Source: Bacteroidales bacterium (lineage in GTDB: Bacteria > Bacteroidota > Bacteroidia > Bacteroidales > F082). From it: a stretch of 64,000 nucleotides of DNA. Within the stretch, counting starts at the first letter, position 1. The number at the start of each line of letters is the position of its first letter. The notes under the pieces were generated by a model that was not told the origin of the DNA, did no database searches, and saw only the letters and a program-made list of their open reading frames with translations. Shown piece after piece: positions 9,222-18,847 of the stretch. The translations under genes and the position numbers were made by a program. The stretch is from positions 1 through 64,000 of the forward strand of contig JALNZU010000004.1 of the NCBI GenBank assembly GCA_023229245.1, given 5' to 3'.

Positions 9222-12200
9222 ATGTTTTTAATTTTCGATACTGAAACAACTGGTCTTCCTCTTGACAAGCATGCCCCTTTAACTGATTTTGCAAACTGGC
9301 CCCGGATGGTTCAGCTTGCCTGGCAGTTGCATAATGACAAAGGGGAGTACATCAGCTCGGAAAACTTTATCATCAAACCAGAGGGATATACTATTCCATT
9401 CAATGCAGCACGGGTTCACGGCATCACAACCGATCATGCACTCCAGCATGGAATATCGATCAAGACAGTATTGGAAAAGTTTGATGCAGACTTAGCAAAG
9501 GCAGACTATATTATTGGACATAATATTGAGTTTGACCGAAACATATTGGGAGCTGAGTTTTTGCGTAATGAAACGACTACTACTTTTTTGGAAAAACCTC
9601 AGTTAGATACCTGTACTGAGCTGACAGCGAGCTTTTGCCAGATACCCGGAGGACGAGGTGGGAAATTCAAATTTCCAACCCTGGATGAATTGTATCATAA
9701 GCTGTTTCACGAAAGTTTCAGCCATGCCCATAACGCTATGGCCGACGTGGAAGCTACCGCAAGATGTTTTTTTGAGCTACTGCGACTTGAGGTGTTCCCG
9801 CCTGATCAGCATAAGTTAGACACAGCGTTTTTCAAAGAGTTCAGAATCAATAATCCAGATACTATCCGGTTAGCGGGACTGAATATAGAATCTAATTATT
9901 CGAGTGTAGCTCAGGTTGTTGTGGATGAAGCCGTACAACCCAAAACGGATATGCCGGAGAAAGATGCTAAGATGCCGGCAACGCAATCTTTCTCACATCT
10001 GCGTATCCATAGCACTTTTTCAATACTCAATTCAACTATTGAAATAGAAAGCCTTATCAAACGGGCTGTAGCCGAACAAATGCCGGCTATCGGTCTAACC
10101 GATACAGCTAATTTGATGAGTGCCTTTACTTTTATCGGTGCAGTTTATGATCACAACAAAAAAGAAAGGCAAGCCGTTAAGGAAGGGAAAAAAACTACTG
10201 CCTCACTATTGAAAGCAATATTGGGTAGCGAGTTGTATGTTTGCCGTGATCATACAAATAAAACCGTCAAAGACAATGGGTATTTGATTCCTTTTTTTGC
10301 TAAAAACAAACAGGGCTATCACAACCTTTCCAAGCTAAGTTCCGCTTCTTTCACCCAAGGATTTTACTATGTGCCGCGTGTGGATAAGGAGTTGATCATG
10401 AATTATAAGGAGCATTTGATAGTTACTACCGGATCGTTAAACGGTGAGGTGCCTTCGCTTTTGCTCAATATGGGTGAGCAGCAGGCCGAGCAAGCCTTGA
10501 TCTGGTGGAAAGAGCAATTTGGTGACGACTTGTATATCGAGCTGAACCGCCACGGTCTGCCCGAAGAGGAGCATCTGAACGAATGGTTAGTATCCATGGC
10601 AGCCAAGCACCATATCAAATATTTCGCAGCTAATGATGTGTATTATTTAGATCAGGCAGAAGCCGACGTACAGGATTACCTTATCTGCATTCGTGAAAAT
10701 GCGCATAAGGACGATCCTATAGGCAAAGGCTATGGCTATCGCTCGGGTTTGCCAAATGACGAGTATTATTTTAAGTCATCCGAACAGATGCACCAATTGT
10801 TTGCCGATTTACCTGATGCGATTCAAACTGTTGATGAGATAGTACATAAGGTAGAGGATTTTCGTTTACAGCGTGATATACTCTTGCCAGAGTTTGTTAT
10901 ACCTGAAGAATTTATTGACCCCGAAGATACTCTTGATCATGGCAAGCGTGGTGAGAATGCGTATTTGCGGCATTTAGCCTATGAGGGAGCAGGAAGTATT
11001 TTTGGAGATCTGTCGGAAGAAATTATTAGCCGCCTTGATTTTGAACTTGAAGTGATTGCTAATACCGGCTATCCGGGCTATTTCCTGATAGTACATGACT
11101 TGATACAAGCTGCACGTGAGATGGACGTTTGGGTTGGCCCCGGACGTGGTTCAGTAGCCGGATCATTAGTGGCATACTGCATTGGGATCACAAAAATCAA
11201 TCCTCTGAAATATGGACTGTTGTTTGAGCGATTTCTTAATCCGGATCGTATATCTATGCCTGATATCGATATAGATTTCGACGATGAAGGACGGTCTAAA
11301 GTAATAGACTATGCCGTAAAAAAATATGGACAAAACAGGGTAGCACAGATCATTACATACGGAACCTTAGGAACTAAATCGGCTATACGTGATATCAGCC
11401 GGACACTGAACGCCGATCAGGATTTTGTAGATAGGATGGTAAGCGCTACACGCAATGTGAAGCTAAGTGATATAACCAGCTTGTCTGAGGAAAAACTATA
11501 TAAAAAATATAAGCCGGAGCAAATTGAAGTAGGCCGTAAACTGATAGAAAAATCCATAGAACCGACGCTGGAAGGGAAGATACTTAAGAATGCCGTAGCA
11601 GTGGAAGGCCTCATACGTAATACTGGAGTACATGCCTGCGGACATGTGATAGCACCTTCAGACCTACGAGAGCATGTACCAGTCACCATTAGCAAAGAAT
11701 CTAACTTATGGACTATACAGTACGATAACTCGGTAGCCGAAAAAGCAGGCCTGTTAAAGATTGATTTTTTAGGCCTGAAAACCCTGTCATTGATCAAAGA
11801 AACTATTGAGATCGTCAAACAACGAACCGGAAAAGTGGTAGACCCGGATAATATTCCATGGGACGATCCTAAAACTTTTGAGCTTTTTCAGAAAGGTGAG
11901 ACCATTGGAATCTTTCAATACGAAAGTGTGGGTATGCGTAAATATCTGCGCGAACTCAAGCCGACTACCTTTACTGATCTGATCAATATGAATGCATTGT
12001 ATCGACCAGGTCCTATGGCTTATATACCTGATTATATCAAACGGAAACATGGAAAAGAACCGGTAGTATATGACCTGGAAGACATGAGAGAGATACTGGA
12101 GGAAACCTATGGGATCACCGTGTTTCAGGAACAAGTTATGTTGCTTTCGCAAAAATTAGCCGGATTCACTAAGGGACTAGCAGATACTTTACGCAAGGCT

Positions 12201-13574
12201 ATGGGGAAGAAACTGCATAATCTGCTGGCTGACCTATATTCCCAGTTCATAGATGGAACCAAAGGTAAAGGCTACCCCGAAGGAGCTTTGAAAAAGATTT
12301 GGAACGATTGGATGGCCTTTGCCGAATATGCCTTTAATAAATCGCATGCAACCAGCTATGCCTATATAGCTTTTCAAACAGCATATCTGAAAGCCAACTT
12401 CCCGGCCGAATACATGGCTTCAGTGCTGAATAACTCCATTGGAGATATAAAACAACTAACTTTTTTTATGGAGGAATGCAAGCGGATGAAAATCAATGTG
12501 CTTGGACCCGATATCAACGAATCAGAGTATAAATTTGCGGTAAACCACAAAGGCGAGATACGTTTTGGGTTAGGGGCTATAAAAAATATGGGGGAAGCAG
12601 CAGCCCAGAGCATATTGGAAGAGCGTCGAACAAACGGCCATTATCAGACTGTCTTCAACTTTTTAAGCCGCTCCAACTTTAAAAGCCTCAACAAAAGAAA
12701 TATTGAAGCCCTGACTACTGCCGGAGCATTCGATTCGTTTGAAGGCATACATAGAGCTCAGTTTTTTTATCAGGAAGAAAACGAAAACCAGACATTCCTC
12801 GAAAAAGCTATCCGGTTTGCAATACAACAACAGGAAGCAAAAAAGTCGGCCCAGATCAATTTGTTTGGTGAACTGATGGAACAAGAATCTATGGACCCGA
12901 AATTCCCGGTTTGCGAACCTTGGTCTAAACTAAAAGAATTACAAATGGAAATGGATTCTATTGGGTTCTATCTTAGCGCACATCCATTGGATTCGTTTAA
13001 AGTAGCAATAGAGTATTTCACCAATACCGATCTGCAATACCTGAACCATAATATAGCTCAGTTGCAAGGCCATGAGATGAGGTTTGCAGGACAGATAGTG
13101 TATGTGTCGCATCAGGTCAGCCAGCAAGGCAGACCTTATGGAAGATTTAAAATAGAAGATCACAACGGAGCGCTTGAGCTTTCAGTATTTAATGAACAGT
13201 ATCTGAAAGTCAAACACCTTCTTGAGAATGGAATATTTGTGTTGATAACAGCAAGCATACAACCAAGCTATAAAGATAAAACTAAGATGGAACCCAGATT
13301 GATTGATATGCAACTGCTTGATACAGTTGTAGAAAAATCACACAAAAAAGTGATATTGAGTTTGAATGTCAACAATATTGGAACCGATCAGATAGAGCAA
13401 TTCATTGCTTTAATCAAACAGCATAGTGAAGGCAATCATTCATATGAAGTGCTGTTGTCTGATGAAGAAAGAAATATGAATTGCAGCCTTAGCGCTGGTA
13501 GCGGGAAAGTGAATGCAGCTACATTATTGCCTCAGTTAGACGACCTCGACTGGGTGAAGTACGGCCTTAAATAA
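9222..13574 (+). CDS. dnaE: DNA polymerase III alpha subunit with fused N-terminal 3'-5' exonuclease
   Basis: 1450 residues; replicative DNA polymerase. Residues 1 to about 185 are a DEDDh proofreading exonuclease: D6 and E8 in FDTETTGLP, GHNIEFDRNIL near 100, and HNAMADVEATARCF near 172. A PHP domain starts near residue 255 (FSHLRIHSTFSILN). The polymerase active site is PDIDIDFDDEGR with D681, D683 and D685, plus KIDFLGLKTL downstream. Fingers, HhH and a C-terminal OB-fold (near 1280-1360) follow. A standalone bacterial DnaE is about 1160-1250 residues; the extra length is the exonuclease. This arrangement differs from PolC, where the exonuclease is inserted inside the PHP domain. Confidence 0.96.
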   Translation: MFLIFDTETTGLPLDKHAPLTDFANWPRMVQLAWQLHNDKGEYISSENFIIKPEGYTIPFNAARVHGITTDHALQHGISIKTVLEKFDADLAKADYIIGHNIEFDRNILGAEFLRNETTTTFLEKPQLDTCTELTASFCQIPGGRGGKFKFPTLDELYHKLFHESFSHAHNAMADVEATARCFFELLRLEVFPPDQHKLDTAFFKEFRINNPDTIRLAGLNIESNYSSVAQVVVDEAVQPKTDMPEKDAKMPATQSFSHLRIHSTFSILNSTIEIESLIKRAVAEQMPAIGLTDTANLMSAFTFIGAVYDHNKKERQAVKEGKKTTASLLKAILGSELYVCRDHTNKTVKDNGYLIPFFAKNKQGYHNLSKLSSASFTQGFYYVPRVDKELIMNYKEHLIVTTGSLNGEVPSLLLNMGEQQAEQALIWWKEQFGDDLYIELNRHGLPEEEHLNEWLVSMAAKHHIKYFAANDVYYLDQAEADVQDYLICIRENAHKDDPIGKGYGYRSGLPNDEYYFKSSEQMHQLFADLPDAIQTVDEIVHKVEDFRLQRDILLPEFVIPEEFIDPEDTLDHGKRGENAYLRHLAYEGAGSIFGDLSEEIISRLDFELEVIANTGYPGYFLIVHDLIQAAREMDVWVGPGRGSVAGSLVAYCIGITKINPLKYGLLFERFLNPDRISMPDIDIDFDDEGRSKVIDYAVKKYGQNRVAQIITYGTLGTKSAIRDISRTLNADQDFVDRMVSATRNVKLSDITSLSEEKLYKKYKPEQIEVGRKLIEKSIEPTLEGKILKNAVAVEGLIRNTGVHACGHVIAPSDLREHVPVTISKESNLWTIQYDNSVAEKAGLLKIDFLGLKTLSLIKETIEIVKQRTGKVVDPDNIPWDDPKTFELFQKGETIGIFQYESVGMRKYLRELKPTTFTDLINMNALYRPGPMAYIPDYIKRKHGKEPVVYDLEDMREILEETYGITVFQEQVMLLSQKLAGFTKGLADTLRKAMGKKLHNLLADLYSQFIDGTKGKGYPEGALKKIWNDWMAFAEYAFNKSHATSYAYIAFQTAYLKANFPAEYMASVLNNSIGDIKQLTFFMEECKRMKINVLGPDINESEYKFAVNHKGEIRFGLGAIKNMGEAAAQSILEERRTNGHYQTVFNFLSRSNFKSLNKRNIEALTTAGAFDSFEGIHRAQFFYQEENENQTFLEKAIRFAIQQQEAKKSAQINLFGELMEQESMDPKFPVCEPWSKLKELQMEMDSIGFYLSAHPLDSFKVAIEYFTNTDLQYLNHNIAQLQGHEMRFAGQIVYVSHQVSQQGRPYGRFKIEDHNGALELSVFNEQYLKVKHLLENGIFVLITASIQPSYKDKTKMEPRLIDMQLLDTVVEKSHKKVILSLNVNNIGTDQIEQFIALIKQHSEGNHSYEVLLSDEERNMNCSLSAGSGKVNAATLLPQLDDLDWVKYGLK

Positions 13575-13615
13575 ATTCCAGTATCAGTACTGATTGTTTG
13601 TACAACTGATCAACA

Positions 13616-13643
13616 GAAATTGTTAAGATTATTGAACAATTTC
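13616..13643. repeat. Inverted repeat downstream of dnaE
   Basis: Perfect 9-base-pair inverted repeat (arms 13616-13624 and 13635-13643, 10-base loop). Two smaller perfect palindromes lie just before it: a 12-base one at 13583-13594 and TTGTACAA at 13598-13605. There is no T-run after the hairpin, so it is not a standard terminator. It could be an operator or a 3'-end structure of dnaE mRNA. Confidence 0.4.
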
Positions 13644-13794
13644 CACCAGTCAGATGTATCATTTGATTAAGGCATGTCCTATGCAACCGGTTGAATTAGT
13701 GTCTATCTTTTTGCAATAAAGATCAGTTTTTAAGAATATCAGAGTATAGATCTCTTAACAGTTCATAAAATGCTATGGAATAGCTATAAAGGCA

Positions 13795-13824
13795 TTGAAA
13801 ATACAATTATTGTAGCTATTTTTG
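13795..13824 (+). promoter_or_regulatory. Promoter of the glycogen gene cluster
   Basis: TTG at 13795-13797, a 19-base spacer, then TATTTTTG at 13817-13824: an exact fit to the Bacteroidota sigma-A promoter. It lies 43 bases upstream of the debranching enzyme start. Confidence 0.7.
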
Positions 13825-13867
13825 CCAAAAATAATTTGCCGTTGAATGACCAAGCAACCTACATAGT

Positions 13868-15832
13868 ATGAGTTATATAGCTTTTGACAAAACACAGTTG
13901 ATCAATCTTGAGTTTTCACTTGCCCGTGAGTTGTTGCGTTCCAACAGATCAGGATCTTATGCAAGTACCACTATTACAGGCTGTAATACCCGTAAATACC
14001 ATGGCCTTCTGGTTTCGCCCCAGCCCTGGTTAGATCATAACAAGCATGTGCTGCTTTCGGCTATAGACGAGAGCATCATTCAACATGATGAGGTGTTTAA
14101 TTTCGGCGTACGCATGTATCCTAACGGAGTATATAATCCGAAAGGACATAAATATTTACGTGAGTTTAAAGGCGAACCTATTCCTAAGATTGTCTATAGG
14201 GTAGGAGGGGTGTTGCTGAGCAAAGAGATGATCTTTACCGACAACGAAGCTCGCATATTGATCAAATATACGCTTGAAGATGCCCATTCTAAGACTATAC
14301 TGCGGCTAAAGCCTTTTCTTGCATTTCGAAATGTCCATCAACTCACAACGGCCAATATACATGCCAATAACAAATATGAAGCATGTCCGGACGGCGTTTC
14401 ATGGCAGATGTATCCCGGCTATTCACGGTTGTATATGCAGTTGAGCAAACAAAGCGAATACACCCATGTACCCGACTGGTATTATAATATCGAATATATA
14501 CGTGATCGGGATATGGGGCTGCCGGCCACCGAAGATTTGTTTGTACCTGGATTTTTTGATGTGGAAATAAAAAAAGGCGAGAGCATTATCGTTTCAGCTT
14601 CTACCGAAGAAGCACGCCCCGAACAGCTCAAAAGTATGTTTCAAAAAGCTTTTAAAAAAAGAACTCCACGCGATAATTTTGAGAACTGCCTGATTAATGC
14701 TGCCGAACAATTTCTGATCAAACAACAGCAAAAGACAGAGATTATGGCCGGTTTCCCCTGGTTCAACACCTGGAGCAGGGATACGTTTATCGCATTACCG
14801 GGTATCACACTTAGCCGTAACGATGAAGCCAGTTTTAAAGCTGTGTTGGATACGAAACTGAGTACTATGCAAGGCCCATTGTTTCCAAATATCTCATGCG
14901 ATAACCGACCCAATTTTGCTTCAGCCGATGCGCCGCTCTGGTTTTTCTGGACCTTGCAGCAATATACCGGTCGAAATGCTCAGCTAACCCAGGTATGGAA
15001 AAAATATAAAAAACCTATAATTACAATATTAGAAGGATACCGGCAAGGTAGCTCTTATAATATTCGCATGTTAGATAATTATCTGATCACTGCCGGTGAA
15101 CCAGGTATGGCGCTGACATGGATGGATGTGTTCCATAATGGAAAACCTGTTACAGCCCGTACAGGTATGGCAGTAGAGATTAATGCCCTGTGGTATAATG
15201 CAATACAGTATGCCCTTGAGCTGGCCCAAGCTGCCAAAGACTATGAGTTCATTCAAGTCTGGAAGGATTATCCCGAAAACATACAAACATCCTTTATCAA
15301 TGAGTTTTGGGATGAACAAAAAGCTTACCTGGCTGACTATATACATGGTGATGATAAAGACTGGACAGTACGTCCGAATATGTTGCTGGCTGCCTCTATG
15401 CCTTATTCCATGCTCACCGACGAGATGCAACAAAGGGTGTTGAATCGGGTCAAATCGGAGCTGCTTACCGAGCGAGGCCTTAGGTCGCTCACACCTACTC
15501 ATCCCGATTATAAAGGTAATTATAAAGGTAATCAGGAAGAGCGCAATATGGCCTACCATCAGGGAACGGTTTTCCCTTGGCTGCTATCTCATTTTGCAGA
15601 AGCCTGGCTAAGATTATATGGGCAATCGGGTATAGGATTGGTAGAAGAGCTGTATTCCAATTTTGAGCCGGCTCTTTTTGAAGGCGGATTAGCAACCATC
15701 TCAGAAGTCTTTGATGGTGACCCGCCTCACGAATCGCGGGGAGCTATCTCACAAGCATGGAGCGTAGCAGCACTGATCAGGATAAAAGAGCTTATCGGGC
15801 AATTCAAAAACAATAAAAACAAAGGCACATGA
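13868..15832 (+). CDS. Glycogen debranching enzyme (amylo-alpha-1,6-glucosidase, GH133)
   Basis: 654 residues, no signal peptide, cytoplasmic. The N-terminal GDE_N domain (about 1-260) carries the family hallmark SYASTTITGCNTRKYHGLLV. The C-terminal (alpha/alpha)6 catalytic domain has GFPWFNTWSRDTFIALPG, AYHQGTVFPWLLSHF and SEVFDGDPPHESRGAISQAWS, which carry the conserved acidic residues. It removes alpha-1,6 branch stubs from glycogen. Its stop overlaps the start of the next gene (ATGA, 4 bases), so it is translationally coupled to the GT4 gene. First gene of the glycogen cluster, with a strong promoter at 13795-13824. Confidence 0.94.
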   Translation: MSYIAFDKTQLINLEFSLARELLRSNRSGSYASTTITGCNTRKYHGLLVSPQPWLDHNKHVLLSAIDESIIQHDEVFNFGVRMYPNGVYNPKGHKYLREFKGEPIPKIVYRVGGVLLSKEMIFTDNEARILIKYTLEDAHSKTILRLKPFLAFRNVHQLTTANIHANNKYEACPDGVSWQMYPGYSRLYMQLSKQSEYTHVPDWYYNIEYIRDRDMGLPATEDLFVPGFFDVEIKKGESIIVSASTEEARPEQLKSMFQKAFKKRTPRDNFENCLINAAEQFLIKQQQKTEIMAGFPWFNTWSRDTFIALPGITLSRNDEASFKAVLDTKLSTMQGPLFPNISCDNRPNFASADAPLWFFWTLQQYTGRNAQLTQVWKKYKKPIITILEGYRQGSSYNIRMLDNYLITAGEPGMALTWMDVFHNGKPVTARTGMAVEINALWYNAIQYALELAQAAKDYEFIQVWKDYPENIQTSFINEFWDEQKAYLADYIHGDDKDWTVRPNMLLAASMPYSMLTDEMQQRVLNRVKSELLTERGLRSLTPTHPDYKGNYKGNQEERNMAYHQGTVFPWLLSHFAEAWLRLYGQSGIGLVEELYSNFEPALFEGGLATISEVFDGDPPHESRGAISQAWSVAALIRIKELIGQFKNNKNKGT

Positions 15833-17112
15833 AAGTAATGATGTTTGGATGGGAGTTTCCTCCCCATATCACCGGGGGCCTTGGAACAGCCTGCTTCGGG
15901 CTTACCAAAGGATTAGCCAAACATGGCGTAGAAGTGCTGTTTGTGGTGCCTAAAGCTTATGGCGATGAAAGTCAGGAAGCCGTCAGACTGCTCAATGCCA
16001 GCGATGTAACTATTGATATAGACAAAGAGGAAAATCGTACCTATTGGGAACGTGTGCAATATATGGAAATAGGCTCTAATATTATTCCTTATGTAGGTCC
16101 TGAACAATTTGAAAAGTTGAATGAGGAATCCTTTTTACAAAGTGAGTCAGATAGAAGCCCAGTGTTTTCACAGCATTACGAGTTTTCTGGTAAATATGGC
16201 AGCAATCTCATGGAAGAGGTGGCACGCTATGCATTAGTAGGATCAGCCCTTGCTACTCAACATGATTTTGATGTCATCCATGCCCACGATTGGCTGACCT
16301 ACCCAGCTGGTGTTGCAGCCAAAGAATCCACAGGTAAACCATTGATAGTCCATATGCATGCTACCGAGTTCGACCGCTCGGGTGAAAACGTTAATACACA
16401 GGTGTATGCAATGGAGCGTCATGGGATGGAAATGGCCGACAGAGTGATTACGGTGAGCAACCTGACACGACGAACGGTTATTGAAAAATATGGCATAGAC
16501 CCTCGCAAAGTGTTTACAGTACATAATGCCGTAGAACCGGTCGACAAATCAGATATCACTTTACCCGAAAAAGGGGTGACCGAAAAGGTAGTTACATTCT
16601 TAGGACGTATCACGTATCAGAAAGGCCCTGAATATTTTGTGGAAGCAGCCCGAAAAATACTCAACAAAGACCAGAATATTCGATTTGTGATGGCTGGTAC
16701 AGGCGATCTGCTCAATAAAACAGTACAGCGGGTAGCCCAGCTGCGCATCGGACATAGGTTTCACTTTACCGGCTTCCTGAAAGGCGAAGATGTGGATAAA
16801 ATGTTTGCAATGAGTGATGTGTTTGTGATGCCATCCATTTCCGAGCCTTTTGGCATAGTCCCTTTGGAAGCCATGCGGTCTAATGTGCCTGTGGTCATAT
16901 CCAAACAATCGGGAGTAGCCGAAGTACTTAAACATGCCCTGAAAGTTGACTTTTGGGATGTGGATGGATTAGCAGATGCCATCTATGGGCTGTGCCATTA
17001 CGATGCATTGTCGGATATATTTATTAAACACGGCAAAGAAGAAGTGGACAGCCTTAAATGGGAACATGCAGCAAAACTTGTGAAAAATGTATATGAATCC
17101 ATCTTTTTGTAA
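15829..17112 (+). CDS. GT4-family glycosyltransferase (glycogen synthase-like)
   Basis: 427 residues with a GT-B fold. The N-terminal GWEFPPHITGGLGTACFGL is the glycine-rich acceptor/nucleotide region of glycogen-synthase-like GT4 enzymes. HAHDWLTYPAG and the C-terminal E-x7-E motif (SEPFGIVPLEAM) bind the donor nucleotide sugar. Its place between a debranching enzyme and a GH57 glucanase, with a 4-base overlap with the former, argues for a role in glycogen or maltodextrin synthesis. The donor (UDP- or ADP-glucose) is not readable. It is separate from the GT3 synthase domain at 18848, so the locus has two synthase-like enzymes. Confidence 0.88.
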   Translation: MKVMMFGWEFPPHITGGLGTACFGLTKGLAKHGVEVLFVVPKAYGDESQEAVRLLNASDVTIDIDKEENRTYWERVQYMEIGSNIIPYVGPEQFEKLNEESFLQSESDRSPVFSQHYEFSGKYGSNLMEEVARYALVGSALATQHDFDVIHAHDWLTYPAGVAAKESTGKPLIVHMHATEFDRSGENVNTQVYAMERHGMEMADRVITVSNLTRRTVIEKYGIDPRKVFTVHNAVEPVDKSDITLPEKGVTEKVVTFLGRITYQKGPEYFVEAARKILNKDQNIRFVMAGTGDLLNKTVQRVAQLRIGHRFHFTGFLKGEDVDKMFAMSDVFVMPSISEPFGIVPLEAMRSNVPVVISKQSGVAEVLKHALKVDFWDVDGLADAIYGLCHYDALSDIFIKHGKEEVDSLKWEHAAKLVKNVYESIFL

Positions 17113-17147
17113 GAGAGCGAGTTACAGAAAAAATTACACCATGACTT

Positions 17148-18731
17148 ATGAGATCAATTTGTTTTTATTTTCAGGTTCATCAGCCATTCAGACTTAGGAC
17201 ATACCGGTTTTTTGATATAGGTAAGAACCAGTATTATTTCGATGAATACTATAATCGAACGATTATGCGTAGGATAGCTGAGAAGAGCTATCTCCCAATG
17301 AATGAGCTGCTTATGGAGCTTATTGAAGAATATGGTGCGCAGTTCAGGATAAGCTTGTCCTTTTCAGGCATTGCCATTGAGCAAATGGAAGTGTATGCAC
17401 CTGAGGTATTAGATAGCTTTAAAAAGCTTATCGCAACTGGTCAGGTAGAGGTGTTGGGCGAGACATATGCACACTCACTAAGCGCATTGAAAGATATGAC
17501 AGAGTTTAAAAAACAGATAAGCAGTCATATAGAAAAAATACAAAAAACCTTTGGAGTTAGTCCGGTCACTTTTCGCAATACAGAGCTGATCTACTCGGAT
17601 GAGATAGGCGCCCAAGTAGCCGATATGGGTTTCTCACTCATGCTTACCGAAGGAGCTAAGCATGTGCTTGGATGGAAAAGCCCAAATTATATGTATGCCA
17701 ATGCCATCAATCCAAAGCTTAAAGTGTTGCTACGTAATTTCCGGTTAAGTGATGATATCTCATTACGCTTCTCACAGCAAAACTGGTCGGAATGGCCTCT
17801 GACAACAGAGAAATTTGTTGGATGGCTGAACGAAATTAATCCTAAAGAAGAGGTGGTTAATATCTTTATGGATTACGAGACCTTTGGTGAATACCAATGG
17901 GCAGGCAGCGGTATTTTTGACTTTATGAAAGTGTTGCCAGCAGCCATATTGAGTAAGACAGACCTGAAGTTCGCCACACCTGGTCAATTGGTTCACACAC
18001 TACAGCCAGTGTCGGCTATTCATGTGCCATATCCTATTTCCTGGACTGATGAAGAACGCGATCTGACAGCATGGATGGGTAATAATATGCAAAATGAAGC
18101 TTTGGAACGACTATACGATCTGACCTCCAAGGTGCAACATATTCATGATGAAGAACTCTTACGCGACTGGAACTATCTGCAAGCATCCGATCATTTTTAT
18201 TTTATGAGTACCAAATGGTTCTCCGATGGAGGATTGCACGCACACTTCAACCATTATCCATCACCTTATGAAGCCTATATCAACTATATGAACGTGTTGG
18301 CCGACTTCAGCATACGGGTCGAAAATCAGTCAGCAGGTTTTCTTGAACGATCAGAAGAGCTGTTGGAAAAAGGTATAAAGTTAGGTAAGGAATTAGGGAA
18401 AAGTGCAATAAAAGGATTGGAGAAAACAAGGAAATCTGTACAGGATACACTGAAAAAAGGAGAAGAAACTGTTCAGCCTATATTCGAGGATCTACTTAAT
18501 ATGTCGAACGTCAAACTAAAACAATTACTCAGAGAACTTGAAACCGATGATCTTGTCGTAGCACTTAAGGAAGCCGGAGATGAACTAAGAAATAAAGTCA
18601 TGCCTAATCTGACTGTAAAAACTAGAAAAGCAGTGGAAGAGGCTAGCTCAAAAATTGAGAAAGTAACCCGCCAACAAGTCAAAAAGGTGCGTAAAACCAT
18701 AGACAATAAAATGCACCAGCTGTTTGGATGA
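17148..18731 (+). CDS. GH57 alpha-glucan hydrolase/transferase with C-terminal FliG-like tail
   Basis: 527 residues, cytoplasmic. Residues 1 to about 390 are a GH57 catalytic domain: HQPF at 11-14, the presumed nucleophile E146 (FRNTELIY), the presumed acid/base D242 (FMDYETFGEYQ) and the downstream ASDHFYFMSTKW. From residue 393 the protein becomes a Lys/Glu-rich helical tail. Within it, about 444-506 resembles the C-terminal domain of the flagellar switch protein FliG (FEDLL, KQLLRELETDDLVVALKEA, ELRNKVMPNL). No flagellar gene is present in the window. GH57 members include amylases, 4-alpha-glucanotransferases and branching enzymes; the cluster implies glycogen remodelling. It starts 35 bases after the GT4 stop and is probably in the same operon. 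Confidence 0.9.
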   Translation: MRSICFYFQVHQPFRLRTYRFFDIGKNQYYFDEYYNRTIMRRIAEKSYLPMNELLMELIEEYGAQFRISLSFSGIAIEQMEVYAPEVLDSFKKLIATGQVEVLGETYAHSLSALKDMTEFKKQISSHIEKIQKTFGVSPVTFRNTELIYSDEIGAQVADMGFSLMLTEGAKHVLGWKSPNYMYANAINPKLKVLLRNFRLSDDISLRFSQQNWSEWPLTTEKFVGWLNEINPKEEVVNIFMDYETFGEYQWAGSGIFDFMKVLPAAILSKTDLKFATPGQLVHTLQPVSAIHVPYPISWTDEERDLTAWMGNNMQNEALERLYDLTSKVQHIHDEELLRDWNYLQASDHFYFMSTKWFSDGGLHAHFNHYPSPYEAYINYMNVLADFSIRVENQSAGFLERSEELLEKGIKLGKELGKSAIKGLEKTRKSVQDTLKKGEETVQPIFEDLLNMSNVKLKQLLRELETDDLVVALKEAGDELRNKVMPNLTVKTRKAVEEASSKIEKVTRQQVKKVRKTIDNKMHQLFG

Positions 18732-18847
18732 CCCTTTTTATTCTGAAATGTTTGTTGAAAAATAATTTATCTGCTCATCATAGAAAACTGTTGAGCAAGA
18801 GAAACGCATATCTTATTGTAAATAAAAAAAATTAAACCTGAATATAT

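Noticed and set aside
15071..15559. 162-codon minus-strand frame inside the debranching enzyme gene
   Set aside because: It lies entirely within a well-conserved GH133 coding region; a shadow frame.
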